64,000 nucleotides of DNA from positions 536,085 through 600,084 of the forward strand of contig NZ_VNIP01000001.1 in the NCBI RefSeq assembly GCF_008370325.1, read 5' to 3'. The position numbers were made by a program, and so were the translations under genes. Source of the DNA: Martinezella tropici (GTDB taxonomy: Bacteria > Pseudomonadota > Alphaproteobacteria > Rhizobiales > Rhizobiaceae). The notes beneath the pieces were generated by a model. The model had not been told where the DNA came from and did not search any database. It was given only the letters and a program-made list of their open reading frames with translations. Of this stretch, positions 56,327 to 64,000 are shown one piece after another. Positions within the stretch are counted from its first letter, which is position 1. Every line of letters begins with the position of its first letter.

Positions 56327-57398
56327 TCCGAAGACGATCGCGACGGGCGTCTGGCATCCGCCGCATTCCAGCCGGGAGGTTCCGTCCCGGCTGATGGATA
56401 TCGGCGGGTCTCTCATCGTGCTCTCGTCTGAAGAGGGTGCGGAAGACAAGCGGCTTGCCTGGGGTATTCTCTCGGATATCGAGGTCAGCCAGCGCGTCGG
56501 CTCCATCCCGCGTCGCATTGCGTTCGGGAATGAATCGGTTTTTGAAACCCGCGATAATGACGCTGTCGACGCTTACCTGCGAAGCCGCGGCGAGGGACGC
56601 AGTGGTTTCATTCATGGGCTTGAGATCGTTCGTCCCCGGCTGATCGCCTTTGCTCTTGCGACGATCGTCCTTGCTTCGGTCATTTATCGCTATGCCCTGC
56701 CGGTCCTGGTGGAGGTTGCGGTGCTGGTGACGCCGCCCGTGGTGCCGGAGATGATGTCGGCAGGGACGCTGAAGACATTGGACCAGGTAACCTTCGGCCC
56801 CAGCAAGCTGCTGGCGGCACAGCAGACGGAAATTCGCGATGATTTCGCCACGATAACCGCAAATGCGGAAGGTGGTACGAGCCGTTACCATCTGAATTTC
56901 CGCGATGGCGGCCTCATCGGTCCGAACGCCTTCGCGCTGCCGGACGGAAACCTCGTTCTGACCGATCAACTGGTCGAACTTGCCGGTGGCGACAAGGAAG
57001 TGATTACCGCCGTGCTCGGCCATGAGATCGGTCACGTCGAATACAAGCACAGCCTGCGTCAGCTTTACCGTGCTGCGGGTGTTGCAGGTCTCGTGCTGTT
57101 GATCGCCGGCGACGTAGGCTCCGGCATTCAGGATCTATTGACGCAAGGCGGCGGCCTGCTTGCGCTTTCCTATTCCCGCGAGGCTGAGGCCCAGGCCGAT
57201 CGCCGCTCCGTGGAGCTGATGCAGGCGGCGGGCATGGATCCGACGGCGCTCTCACGGTTCTTCGATATCCTCGAAACGAAACTCGATGATCATGACAGCA
57301 CCAGCATGCTCTCGACCCATCCGGGGACGCCTGAGCGCAAGCAGGCAATCCTTGATTACGCCAGGGAGCTGAAAGAGAAGAAGATGCCGAACGGGTGA
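56298..57398 (+). CDS. M48 family membrane metalloprotease
   Basis: A 366-residue zinc protease. One membrane helix lies at about residues 120-145, and the catalytic zinc site VLGHEIGHVEYKHS (HExxH) near residue 240 is followed by the third-ligand region SREAEAQADRRSVELMQAAG and STHPGTPERKQAI, as in BepA/LoiP-like M48 enzymes. An extra N-terminal domain of about 100 residues precedes the helix. It probably trims or degrades envelope proteins. The start could be 56298 or 56304; both lie inside the DUF898 gene. Confidence 0.85.
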   Translation: MSMDSTLASDPKTIATGVWHPPHSSREVPSRLMDIGGSLIVLSSEEGAEDKRLAWGILSDIEVSQRVGSIPRRIAFGNESVFETRDNDAVDAYLRSRGEGRSGFIHGLEIVRPRLIAFALATIVLASVIYRYALPVLVEVAVLVTPPVVPEMMSAGTLKTLDQVTFGPSKLLAAQQTEIRDDFATITANAEGGTSRYHLNFRDGGLIGPNAFALPDGNLVLTDQLVELAGGDKEVITAVLGHEIGHVEYKHSLRQLYRAAGVAGLVLLIAGDVGSGIQDLLTQGGGLLALSYSREAEAQADRRSVELMQAAGMDPTALSRFFDILETKLDDHDSTSMLSTHPGTPERKQAILDYARELKEKKMPNG

Positions 57399-57440
57399 GA
57401 AGTCTCAGGCCTTCGACATAACGTGAATATCAATTTCATA

Positions 57441-57458
57441 TTTTGGAATTGTTCAAAA
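57441..57458. promoter_or_regulatory. ICE-like (Irr) box at the rirA promoter
   Basis: TTTTGGAATTGTTCAAAA is an 18-bp imperfect palindrome resembling the iron-control element bound by Irr. It overlaps the likely -35 (TTGTTC, 57449-57454), with a -10 TATATA at 57472-57477. Confidence 0.55.
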
Positions 57459-57518
57459 CTGGGAAAGCCACTATATACGGGTCCAGCCCCCAAGCAGCCT
57501 CGATTCCAGGAGATCGGC

Positions 57519-58007
57519 ATGCGTTTGACCAAACAGACCAATTACGCAGTGCGTATGCTGATGTATTGCGCCGCCAATGATGGCCATCTGAGCCGCATCC
57601 CGGAGATCGCCAGAGCATACAGCGTTTCCGAGCTGTTTCTCTTCAAGATTCTGCAGCCGCTGACGAAGGCAGGTCTTGTCGAAACCGTGCGTGGCCGCAA
57701 CGGCGGTGTGCGTCTTGGCAAGCCCGCAACCGATATCAGCCTTTTCGACGTCGTTCGCGTCACCGAAGACAGTTTCGCCATGGCGGAATGTTTCGAAGAT
57801 GGCGTGGTGGAATGCCCGCTGGTCGATAGCTGCGGCCTCAATTCCGCACTGCGCAAGGCGCTGAACGCTTTCTTCGATGTTCTGGCCGAATATTCCATCG
57901 ATGATCTGGTCAAGGCTCGGCCGCAGATCAACTTCCTTCTCGGCCTGACCGACGCGGACCATAAGGCGATCGCCAAGAAGCCCGCGATCTCGGCGCCGGC
58001 TGCCTGA
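57519..58007 (+). CDS. rirA: Rrf2-family iron-responsive regulator RirA
   Basis: RirA is the global iron regulator of rhizobia: with a [4Fe-4S] cluster it represses iron-uptake genes in iron-replete cells. The 162-residue product has the Rrf2 winged HTH (MRLTKQTNYAVRMLMYCA at the start) and three Cys at 91, 99 and 105 (AECFEDGVVECPLVDSC), the known cluster ligands. AGGAGAT 4 bases before ATG 57519 decides the start. An ICE-like box over its promoter suggests control by Irr. Confidence 0.95.
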   Translation: MRLTKQTNYAVRMLMYCAANDGHLSRIPEIARAYSVSELFLFKILQPLTKAGLVETVRGRNGGVRLGKPATDISLFDVVRVTEDSFAMAECFEDGVVECPLVDSCGLNSALRKALNAFFDVLAEYSIDDLVKARPQINFLLGLTDADHKAIAKKPAISAPAA

Positions 58008-58347
58008 TCATTCGTCCCGACTTCGATCGACTTTGTCCGCAGCTGCCGCCGGTAGCTGCGGATTTTCATTTATATTGCCTCCTATACGGGCAATAAACGG
58101 TTAGCGAATTGCGAGAAGAAAACATCAAATCATTCTGAATATGCTAAAACCGTGCAAAATTTTGCCAGAATATTACCAATTCAATGGTCTTTTCGTCCAA
58201 AAATTTCCAAACTCTACAAATTGGAAAAATTTTAGGCGGCGCTTGTTGCTTTCAAACTTAAAATAAAGTTCCATCGGCGCCGTCCGGATGGGAACCTCTG
58301 GTGGTGTCCACGGCTTCAGAAGAATAACAAACCTGGGAAACGATATC
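58008..58347. promoter_or_regulatory. AT-rich region between rirA and dppA
   Basis: The 340-base gap holds the rirA terminator and then an AT-rich block (about 58085-58265) with a perfect palindrome GCAAAATTTTGC (58154-58165) and a TTTCCAA/TTGGAAA inverted repeat (58205-58230). These are candidate operators or leader structures for the dpp operon. No gene is visible. Confidence 0.45.
58036..58066 (+). terminator. Intrinsic terminator after rirA
   Basis: A 9-bp perfect stem TCCGCAGCT/AGCTGCGGA with a 9-base loop and a short T-run, 28 bases after the rirA stop. Confidence 0.85.
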
Positions 58348-59943
58348 ATGAAAAAGATTTCTGTCCTGCTGGCAGTGACAGCCTTGACTTCTGTCATGGC
58401 GACGTCCGCCTGGTCGAAAACGCTTGTCTATTGCTCGGAAGGTTCGCCGGAAGGTTTCGATCCCGGCATCTATACCGCCGGCACCACATTTGATGCTTCC
58501 TCGCGCACGGTTTATAGCCGTCTTGTCGAATTCAAGCACGGCAGCACCGAGGTCGAACCCGGCCTCGCCGAAAGCTGGACCGTTTCCCCCGACGGCAAGG
58601 AATACACCTTCAAGCTTCGCAAGGGCGTGAAGTTCCAGACGACCGATTTCTTTACCCCGACGCGCGATCTCAATGCCGACGACGTCATTTTCTCGATCGG
58701 CCGTCAGCTCGGGGCGGACAATCCTTGGGCCAAGTATGTTGCCGGCGGTTCCTATGAATATGCCGACGGCATGGGCTTCCCGAAGCTCATCAAGTCGATC
58801 GACAAGGTCGATGACCTCACCGTCAAGTTCGTCCTGAACCGTCCGGAAGCTCCCTTCCTCGCCGACCTGGCGATGGACTTCGCCTCGATCCTGTCGAAGG
58901 AATATGCAGACAAGCTGCAGGCCGACAAGAAGATGGAGCAGATGAACCAGCAGCCGCTCGGTACCGGCGCGTTCACCTTCGTCGCCTACCAGCCGGATGC
59001 CGTCATCCGCTACAAGGCGAATGAAACCTACTTCAAGGGCAAGGAAAAGATCGACGATCTCGTCTTCGCGATCACGCCGGATGCATCCGTCCGCGCGCAG
59101 AAGCTGAAGTCCGGCGAATGCAACCTCATGCCTTACCCGAACGCAGCCGACATCAAGGATCTGAAGGCTGACAAGAACCTCAAGGTTCTCGAACAGGCCG
59201 GCCTGAACGTTTCCTACCTCGCTTACAACACCCTGGTTGCGCCGTTCGACAAGGTCGAAGTTCGCAAGGCGATCAACATGGCCGTCAACAAGCAGGCCAT
59301 CGTCGACGCCGTCTTCCAGGGTTCCGGCAAGGTTGCGACCAACCCGATCCCGCCGACCATGTGGTCCTACAACAAGGACGTGAAGGACGACGCCTACAAT
59401 CCGGACGAAGCCAAGAAGCTGCTTGAAAAGGCTGGCGTGAAGGATCTCAGCATGAAGATCTGGGCAATGCCGGTTTCGCGTCCGTACATGCTGAACGCGC
59501 GTCGCGCGGCCGAGCTGATGCAGGCGGACCTCGCCAAGATCGGCGTCAAGGTCGAAATCGTCACCTATGACTGGGCTCAGTACCTGAAGCTCTCCTCCGC
59601 CAAGGACCGCGACGGTGCGGCCATCCTCGGCTGGACCGGTGACAACGGCGATCCGGACAACTTCCTTGACACGCTGCTCGGCTGCGATGCCGTTGGCGGC
59701 AACAACCGCGCGCAGTGGTGCAACAAGGAATTCGACGATCTCGTGAAGAAGGCCAAGCAGACCGCTGACGTCAAGGAGCGCACCAAGCTCTACGAACAGG
59801 CTCAGCTGGTCTTCAAGCGCGAAGCTCCCTGGATGACCATCGACCATTCGGAAGAGTTCATCCCGATGACGAAGAATGTCTCCGGCTACCACCAGGATCC
59901 GGTCGGCGTTCATCGCTTCGACGGCGTCGATATCGCCGAATAA
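58348..59943 (+). CDS. dppA: Dipeptide ABC transporter binding protein DppA
   Basis: A 531-residue periplasmic family 5 solute-binding protein for dipeptides (and in some bacteria haem or delta-aminolevulinate). The signal peptide is MKKISVLLAVTALTSVMA plus a few residues, cleaved before KTLVYCSEGSPEGFDPG. The ESWTVSPDGKEYTFKLRKGV stretch is the family signature. It is the first gene of dppABCDF. Two strong hairpins follow before dppB, which should raise its level relative to the permeases. Confidence 0.94.
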   Translation: MKKISVLLAVTALTSVMATSAWSKTLVYCSEGSPEGFDPGIYTAGTTFDASSRTVYSRLVEFKHGSTEVEPGLAESWTVSPDGKEYTFKLRKGVKFQTTDFFTPTRDLNADDVIFSIGRQLGADNPWAKYVAGGSYEYADGMGFPKLIKSIDKVDDLTVKFVLNRPEAPFLADLAMDFASILSKEYADKLQADKKMEQMNQQPLGTGAFTFVAYQPDAVIRYKANETYFKGKEKIDDLVFAITPDASVRAQKLKSGECNLMPYPNAADIKDLKADKNLKVLEQAGLNVSYLAYNTLVAPFDKVEVRKAINMAVNKQAIVDAVFQGSGKVATNPIPPTMWSYNKDVKDDAYNPDEAKKLLEKAGVKDLSMKIWAMPVSRPYMLNARRAAELMQADLAKIGVKVEIVTYDWAQYLKLSSAKDRDGAAILGWTGDNGDPDNFLDTLLGCDAVGGNNRAQWCNKEFDDLVKKAKQTADVKERTKLYEQAQLVFKREAPWMTIDHSEEFIPMTKNVSGYHQDPVGVHRFDGVDIAE

Positions 59944-59961
59944 CGAAAAATCTATGAGTAT

Positions 59962-60014
59962 GCCCGGTTAGAACCGGGCGATCCGGCGGTCGGGCACTCT
60001 GCCTGACCGCCGGA
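59962..60014 (+). terminator. Tandem hairpins between dppA and dppB
   Basis: Hairpin 1: GCCCGGTT-AG-AACCGGGC (59962-59979), perfect 8 bp. Hairpin 2: 15-base arms at 59982-59996 and 60000-60014 closing a CTC loop, with one G-T pair, followed by AAAAATTT. They lie 18 bases after dppA and probably act as a partial terminator and stabiliser of the dppA message. Confidence 0.8.
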
Positions 60015-60032
60015 AAAATTTGGACATCTGCC

Positions 60033-61037
60033 ATGTTGCGATTTCTTATCGGCCGCCTTGCGGTGCTGATCCCGACATTCCTCGGTGTATCGATCGTCGC
60101 CTTCTCCTTCATCCGCCTGCTTCCCGGCGATCCTGTCATGCTGCTGTCGGGCGAACGCGTCATGTCGCCGGAACGCCATGCGCAGATCTCCCACGATCTC
60201 GGCTACGACCAGCCGATGATCGTACAGTACGGCCGATATATCTGGAGCGCCCTTCATGGTGACCTCGGTACCTCGATCACCACCAAGCGTGACGTGCTGA
60301 CCGACTTCCTGACCTTCTTCCCGGCAACGCTCGAACTGTCGATCTGCGCCATGATCCTCGCGATCTGTCTTGGCATCCCGGCCGGTGTTTTCGCCGCCGT
60401 CAAGCGCGGCACATGGTTCGACCAGAGCGTCATGGGCGTGGCCCTTGTCGGCTATTCCATGCCGATCTTCTGGTGGGGTCTGCTGCTGATCATCGTCTTC
60501 AACGGCTATCTGCACTGGACGCCGGTTTCGGGCCGCATCGGCCTCATCTATTTCTTCAAGCCGATCACCGGCTTCATGCTGATCGACAGTCTCCTGTCCG
60601 GTCAGAAGGGCGCCTTCTGGTCCGCTTTGAATTCGCTGATCCTGCCGACCGTCGTGCTCGGTACCATCCCGCTTGCCGTCATCGCGCGCCAGACGCGCTC
60701 CGCAATGCTGGAAGTGCTGGGCGAGGATTATGTGCGCACGGCCCGCTCTAAGGGCCTGTCGCCCTTGCGCGTCGTTTCCGTGCATGCGCTGCGCAACGCC
60801 ATGATCCCCGTCATCACCACGATCGGTCTGCAGACCGGTGTGCTGCTCGGCGGCGCCATTCTGACGGAGAGCATCTTCTCCTGGCCGGGTATCGGCAAAT
60901 GGATGATCGACGCCGTCTTCAAGCGCGACTATCCGGTGGTGCAGGGTGGCCTGTTGCTGATCGCCGGCATCGTCATGCTCGTCAATCTCGTCGTCGACCT
61001 GCTCTACGGCTTCGTCAATCCACGCATTCGTCACTAG
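60033..61037 (+). CDS. dppB: Dipeptide ABC transporter permease DppB
   Basis: A 334-residue inner-membrane permease with six membrane helices, the N-terminal LIGRLAVLIPTFLGVSIVAF typical of DppB/OppB, and the EAA-like loop RTARSKGLSPLRVVSVHALR. Its start lies 18 bases after the tandem hairpins; no strong ribosome site is seen. It pairs with DppC. Confidence 0.94.
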   Translation: MLRFLIGRLAVLIPTFLGVSIVAFSFIRLLPGDPVMLLSGERVMSPERHAQISHDLGYDQPMIVQYGRYIWSALHGDLGTSITTKRDVLTDFLTFFPATLELSICAMILAICLGIPAGVFAAVKRGTWFDQSVMGVALVGYSMPIFWWGLLLIIVFNGYLHWTPVSGRIGLIYFFKPITGFMLIDSLLSGQKGAFWSALNSLILPTVVLGTIPLAVIARQTRSAMLEVLGEDYVRTARSKGLSPLRVVSVHALRNAMIPVITTIGLQTGVLLGGAILTESIFSWPGIGKWMIDAVFKRDYPVVQGGLLLIAGIVMLVNLVVDLLYGFVNPRIRH

Positions 61038-61046
61038 GAGCGGCCC

Positions 61047-61955
61047 ATGAGCACGGTTAGCGTCAAAACGGTTACTGTCAAATCCGACCGCCCCTCCGCT
61101 CTTGCGGAGTTCTGGTATTATTTCTCTCGCAACAAAGGCGCCGTCATCGGCCTTGCGATCTTCCTCTTCGTCCTGTTTCTGGCGATCTTCGCCGGTCTCG
61201 TCGCGCCTCATAACCCCGATGCGGCTTATGGCAGCGACATGCAGCGCCTGCCACCGGCCTGGGCGGAGGGCAGCAACAGCAGCTTCCTGCTCGGCACCGA
61301 TGCCAATGGTCGCGATCTTCTGTCGCGCCTGATCTACGGCACGCGGTTCTCGCTGTTTATCGGCCTCGTGGTCGCCTCGCTTTCGGCGATCGCCGGCATC
61401 CTGATCGGCCTTGTCGCCGGCTATGTTCGCGGCCGCACCGATACGATCATCATGCGCATCATGGACATCATTCTTGCCATCCCGTCCCTGCTGCTTGCCC
61501 TGGTGCTGGTGGCAATCCTAGGCCCGGGCCTGACCAATGCGATGATTGCGATCTCCATCGTCAACCAGCCGCATTTCGTTCGTCTCACGCGAGCATCCGT
61601 CATGTCCGAGCGCGACAAGGAATATGTTATCGCCTCGCGTGTTGCCGGCGCCGGTCCGCTGCGGCTGATGTTCAAGACGATCCTGCCGAATTGTCTCGGT
61701 CCACTGATCGTGCAGGCGACGCTTGCCTTCTCGGCCGCCATTCTCGATGCCGCCGCCCTCGGTTTCCTCGGCCAGGGCGCCCAGCCGCCGACGCCGGAAT
61801 GGGGCACGATGCTCGCGGATTCGCGTGAATTCTTCCAGAGCAACCCTTGGCTCGTTACTTTCCCCGGTCTCTGTATCCTGATCACCGTGCTCGCCATCAA
61901 TCTGATGGGCGACGGTCTGCGCGATGCGTTCGACCCGAAGCTGAAGAGGTCGTAA
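61047..61955 (+). CDS. dppC: Dipeptide ABC transporter permease DppC
   Basis: A 302-residue permease with the N-terminal oligopeptide-permease region (FWYYFSRNKGAVIGLAIFLF) and the EAA loop ASRVAGAGPLRLMFKTILPN. LGTDANGRDLLSRLIYGTRF is the characteristic DppC/OppC segment. AGGAGCGG precedes the start, and its stop overlaps dppD by one base (TAATG). Confidence 0.94.
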   Translation: MSTVSVKTVTVKSDRPSALAEFWYYFSRNKGAVIGLAIFLFVLFLAIFAGLVAPHNPDAAYGSDMQRLPPAWAEGSNSSFLLGTDANGRDLLSRLIYGTRFSLFIGLVVASLSAIAGILIGLVAGYVRGRTDTIIMRIMDIILAIPSLLLALVLVAILGPGLTNAMIAISIVNQPHFVRLTRASVMSERDKEYVIASRVAGAGPLRLMFKTILPNCLGPLIVQATLAFSAAILDAAALGFLGQGAQPPTPEWGTMLADSREFFQSNPWLVTFPGLCILITVLAINLMGDGLRDAFDPKLKRS

Positions 61956-62971
61956 TGGCACTCCTCGATATTGAAAACCTATCCGTCGAATTCCAGACCT
62001 CCTCCGGCCTGTTCCGGGCAGTCGATGGCGTCTCGCTGACATGCGACAAGGGAGAGATCCTCTCCATCGTCGGCGAATCCGGTTCTGGTAAATCCGTCTC
62101 GATGCTCGCCATGATGGGCCTTCTGCCCTGGACGGCGAAGATCACCGCCGACCGCATGATGTTCGATGGCAAGGACCTGCGCGGCATCTCCTCGCGCCAG
62201 CGCCGCAAGATCATCGGCAAGGATATGGCGATGATCTTCCAGGAGCCCATGTCGAGCCTCAATCCGTGCTTCACGGTCGGCTTCCAACTCGGCGAGACCC
62301 TGCGCATCCACATGGGCCTTGACCGCAAGGCGCGCCGAGAACGCTCGATCGAGCTTTTGAATCTCGTCGGCATTCCTGCGCCCGAGGATCGGCTATCGAA
62401 TTTCCCGCACCAGATGTCTGGCGGTATGAGCCAGCGAGTCATGATCGCCATGGCGCTCGCGTGCAATCCGAAGCTCCTGATCGCCGACGAGCCGACCACC
62501 GCGCTCGACGTGACGATTCAGGCGCAGATCCTCGATCTGCTCGTGCGGCTGCAACGGGAGCAGGGCATGGCGCTCGTGCTCATCACCCACGACATGGGCG
62601 TCGTCGCCGAAACCGCCGAGCGCGTGCAGGTGCAATATGCCGGCCAGAAGGTTGAGGAGCAGCCGGTCAAGGAGCTGTTCCGCGATCCGCATCATCCCTA
62701 TACGGCAGCGCTTCTATCGGCTCTGCCTGAACGTGCCGAAGTCGGCGAGCGCCTGCCGTCGATTGCCGGTGTCGTTCCCGGTCAGCATGATCGGCCGACG
62801 GGCTGTCTCTTTGCGCCTCGCTGTTCCTTCGCCACGCCGGAATGCGACAAGGGCGTCAAGCGCCAGGGCGCTGAACTCGGCCTGACCCTTTGCAACTATC
62901 CGCTGGACCATGGCAAGCCGCTCGGCCACCCCGGCATTGCCGCCACGCAAAAAGCAGGAGGTGCCGCATGA
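61955..62971 (+). CDS. dppD: Dipeptide ABC transporter ATPase DppD
   Basis: A 338-residue ATPase with Walker A GESGSGKS, signature MSGGMSQRVMIAMAL, Walker B LIADEPTTALD, and the C-terminal oligopeptide extension with four Cys (GCLFAPRCSFATPECDK...LCNY) that may bind an iron-sulfur cluster, as reported for the family. The start overlaps the dppC stop and its own stop overlaps dppF (ATGA). Confidence 0.94.
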   Translation: MALLDIENLSVEFQTSSGLFRAVDGVSLTCDKGEILSIVGESGSGKSVSMLAMMGLLPWTAKITADRMMFDGKDLRGISSRQRRKIIGKDMAMIFQEPMSSLNPCFTVGFQLGETLRIHMGLDRKARRERSIELLNLVGIPAPEDRLSNFPHQMSGGMSQRVMIAMALACNPKLLIADEPTTALDVTIQAQILDLLVRLQREQGMALVLITHDMGVVAETAERVQVQYAGQKVEEQPVKELFRDPHHPYTAALLSALPERAEVGERLPSIAGVVPGQHDRPTGCLFAPRCSFATPECDKGVKRQGAELGLTLCNYPLDHGKPLGHPGIAATQKAGGAA

Positions 62972-63921
62972 CCGGCGCTGTTCTCGAAGGGCGCGATCTC
63001 GCCCGTTTCTACACCATCAAGCGCGGCAGCTTCAAACCGGAGGCGACAGTCAAGGCGCTGAACGGCGTCAGCTTCAGTCTGCAGTCGGGCCGCACGCTTG
63101 CGGTCGTCGGCGAATCCGGCTGCGGCAAGTCGACCCTCGCCCGCCTGGTGACGATGATCGAAAACCCGACAGCTGGTGAGCTGCTGATCGACGGCAAGCC
63201 CGCCAAGCTCGGCGATCGCAGCCTGCGCAGCGCGGTGCAGATCGTGTTCCAGAACCCTTATGGCTCGCTCAATCCGCGCCAGAAGGTCGGCTCCATCTTG
63301 GAGGAGCCACTGAAGATCAACACCGATGACGACGCCGCCACCCGCCGCCGCAAGGCGGAGGAGATGATGGCGCGCGTCGGCCTGCGCCCCGAACATTACG
63401 ATCGCTACCCGCATATGTTCTCCGGCGGCCAGCGCCAGCGTATCGCCATTGCGCGTGCCCTGATGCTGCGGCCGAAGGTGCTGGTGCTCGACGAACCCGT
63501 CTCCGCACTCGATCTGTCGATCCAGGCACAGGTGCTGAACCTTTTGATGGACCTGCAGAAGGAGATGGGGCTTGCCTATCTCTTCATCTCGCATGGTCTC
63601 TCCGTCGTGCGCCATATCGCCGACGACGTGATGGTGATGTATCTCGGCCGCCCGGTGGAAACCGGCACGGCGGAAGAAGTCTTCAGCCGGCCGCGCCATC
63701 CCTATACGGCAGCCCTTCTCTCGGCGACGCCGATTGCCGATCCGGAGCGCGAGAAGAATCGCATCCGCCTGCAGGGCGAGTTGCCGTCGCCGCTCAATCC
63801 GCCGAAGGGATGCCACTTCAATCCGCGCTGCTGGCGCGCCCAGGACAAGTGCCGGCAGGTCGAACCGGAACTCGCGGGCGAGGGAACGCATAAATTTTCC
63901 TGTTTCTTTCCGCTGGATTGA
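62968..63921 (+). CDS. dppF: Dipeptide ABC transporter ATPase DppF
   Basis: A 317-residue partner ATPase with Walker A GESGCGKST, signature FSGGQRQRIAIARA, Walker B VLDEPVSALD and a shorter C-terminal extension with three Cys (GCHFNPRCWRAQDKCR). AGGAGG 6 bases before ATG 62968 and the overlap with dppD fix the start. It completes the operon; a rhizobial repeat begins 48 bases after its stop. Confidence 0.94.
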   Translation: MTGAVLEGRDLARFYTIKRGSFKPEATVKALNGVSFSLQSGRTLAVVGESGCGKSTLARLVTMIENPTAGELLIDGKPAKLGDRSLRSAVQIVFQNPYGSLNPRQKVGSILEEPLKINTDDDAATRRRKAEEMMARVGLRPEHYDRYPHMFSGGQRQRIAIARALMLRPKVLVLDEPVSALDLSIQAQVLNLLMDLQKEMGLAYLFISHGLSVVRHIADDVMVMYLGRPVETGTAEEVFSRPRHPYTAALLSATPIADPEREKNRIRLQGELPSPLNPPKGCHFNPRCWRAQDKCRQVEPELAGEGTHKFSCFFPLD

Positions 63922-63968
63922 TCCAAGTTGTGAGTCGGGCAGGTTCGGCTTCCGCCTCTTTTTGCTTG

Positions 63969-64000
63969 CCCCTCACCCCAACCCTCTCCCCGTAAACGGG
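63969..64000. repeat. Rhizobial CCCCTCACCC intergenic repeat, cut by the window edge
   Basis: The pyrimidine-rich unit CCCCTCACCCCAACCCTCTC followed by CCCGTAAACGGG is an element I recognise downstream of many genes in Rhizobiaceae. The CCCGTAAACGGG end forms a short hairpin. It is cut off at base 64000. Confidence 0.6.

Noticed and set aside
58258..59913. 551-codon minus-strand frame opposite dppA
   Set aside because: Shadow of dppA, which has a signal peptide and family signature.

Overview
The window looks like a chromosomal segment from a member of the Rhizobiaceae, most likely the genus Rhizobium. The evidence is GC-rich alphaproteobacterial coding sequence, a complete rhizobial agl alpha-glucoside operon, the zwf-pgl-edd Entner-Doudoroff block, a RirA iron regulator with its three cluster cysteines, a tRNA-His of the alphaproteobacterial type (no G-1, A73), and intergenic repeat families that I recognise from rhizobial genomes. 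I did not identify the species. No phage, insertion sequence, plasmid replication gene or CRISPR array is visible.

Layout. Positions 1-3925 hold the end of a flagellar operon (flhA 3' end, fliR and four small flagellar-associated genes, several joined by ATGA overlaps). Positions 4119-7075 hold two surface-polysaccharide genes (a WecG/TagA/CpsF glycosyltransferase and a Wzz/GNVR chain-length protein), followed by folD. Positions 8115-15918 hold aglR and, divergent from it, aglEFGAK. The stretch between them carries three copies of a palindromic operator. A PilZ-like gene and a divergent TetR/DUF3313-lipoprotein pair follow. Positions 18382-22574 (minus strand) hold zwf, pgl and edd. Positions 22706-25452 hold a PuuA/PuuB-like pair for polyamine breakdown, and 31890-36085 hold a PotFGHI-type putrescine importer. 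Between them are an HI0933-type flavoprotein, a secreted ankyrin protein, a chemoreceptor and a LysR regulator. Positions 36116-43530 hold an AsmA protein, acetoacetyl-CoA synthetase, a DEAD-box helicase and a methyltransferase. A small chromate-resistance block (chrB-chrA) and a GFA enzyme lead to a large PdhS-type sensor kinase (46823-50473). Then come a phasin, tRNA-His, two very small genes, a divergent LysR/mmsA pair, a VOC protein, a DUF898-M48 protease pair, rirA, and a complete dppABCDF dipeptide ABC operon that ends the window.

How the parts fit together. AglEFGK imports alpha-glucosides and AglA hydrolyses them; the glucose released can enter the Zwf-Pgl-Edd pathway encoded nearby. 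Pot imports putrescine and the PuuA/PuuB-like enzymes would degrade it. Phasin and acetoacetyl-CoA synthetase are both polyhydroxybutyrate-cycle genes, and both carry a TGC-N3-GCA site of the PhaR/AniA type. All three ABC operons (agl, pot, dpp) have a strong hairpin immediately after the binding-protein gene, probably to keep that subunit in excess.

The regulatory DNA is the richest part of the window. It includes the three AglR-type operators, the TTTGCACA boxes between lysR and mmsA, an ICE-like box over the rirA promoter, a CTTGAC-N11-GTCAAG palindrome at the chr promoter, and a possible small RNA or attenuator upstream of the helicase. I found no clearly new multi-gene defence or biosynthetic system. 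The least understood items are the DUF898-M48 pair, the TetR-DUF3313 pair, the short genes at 51489-51635 and 51821-52030, and the RNA candidate near 40250-40352.
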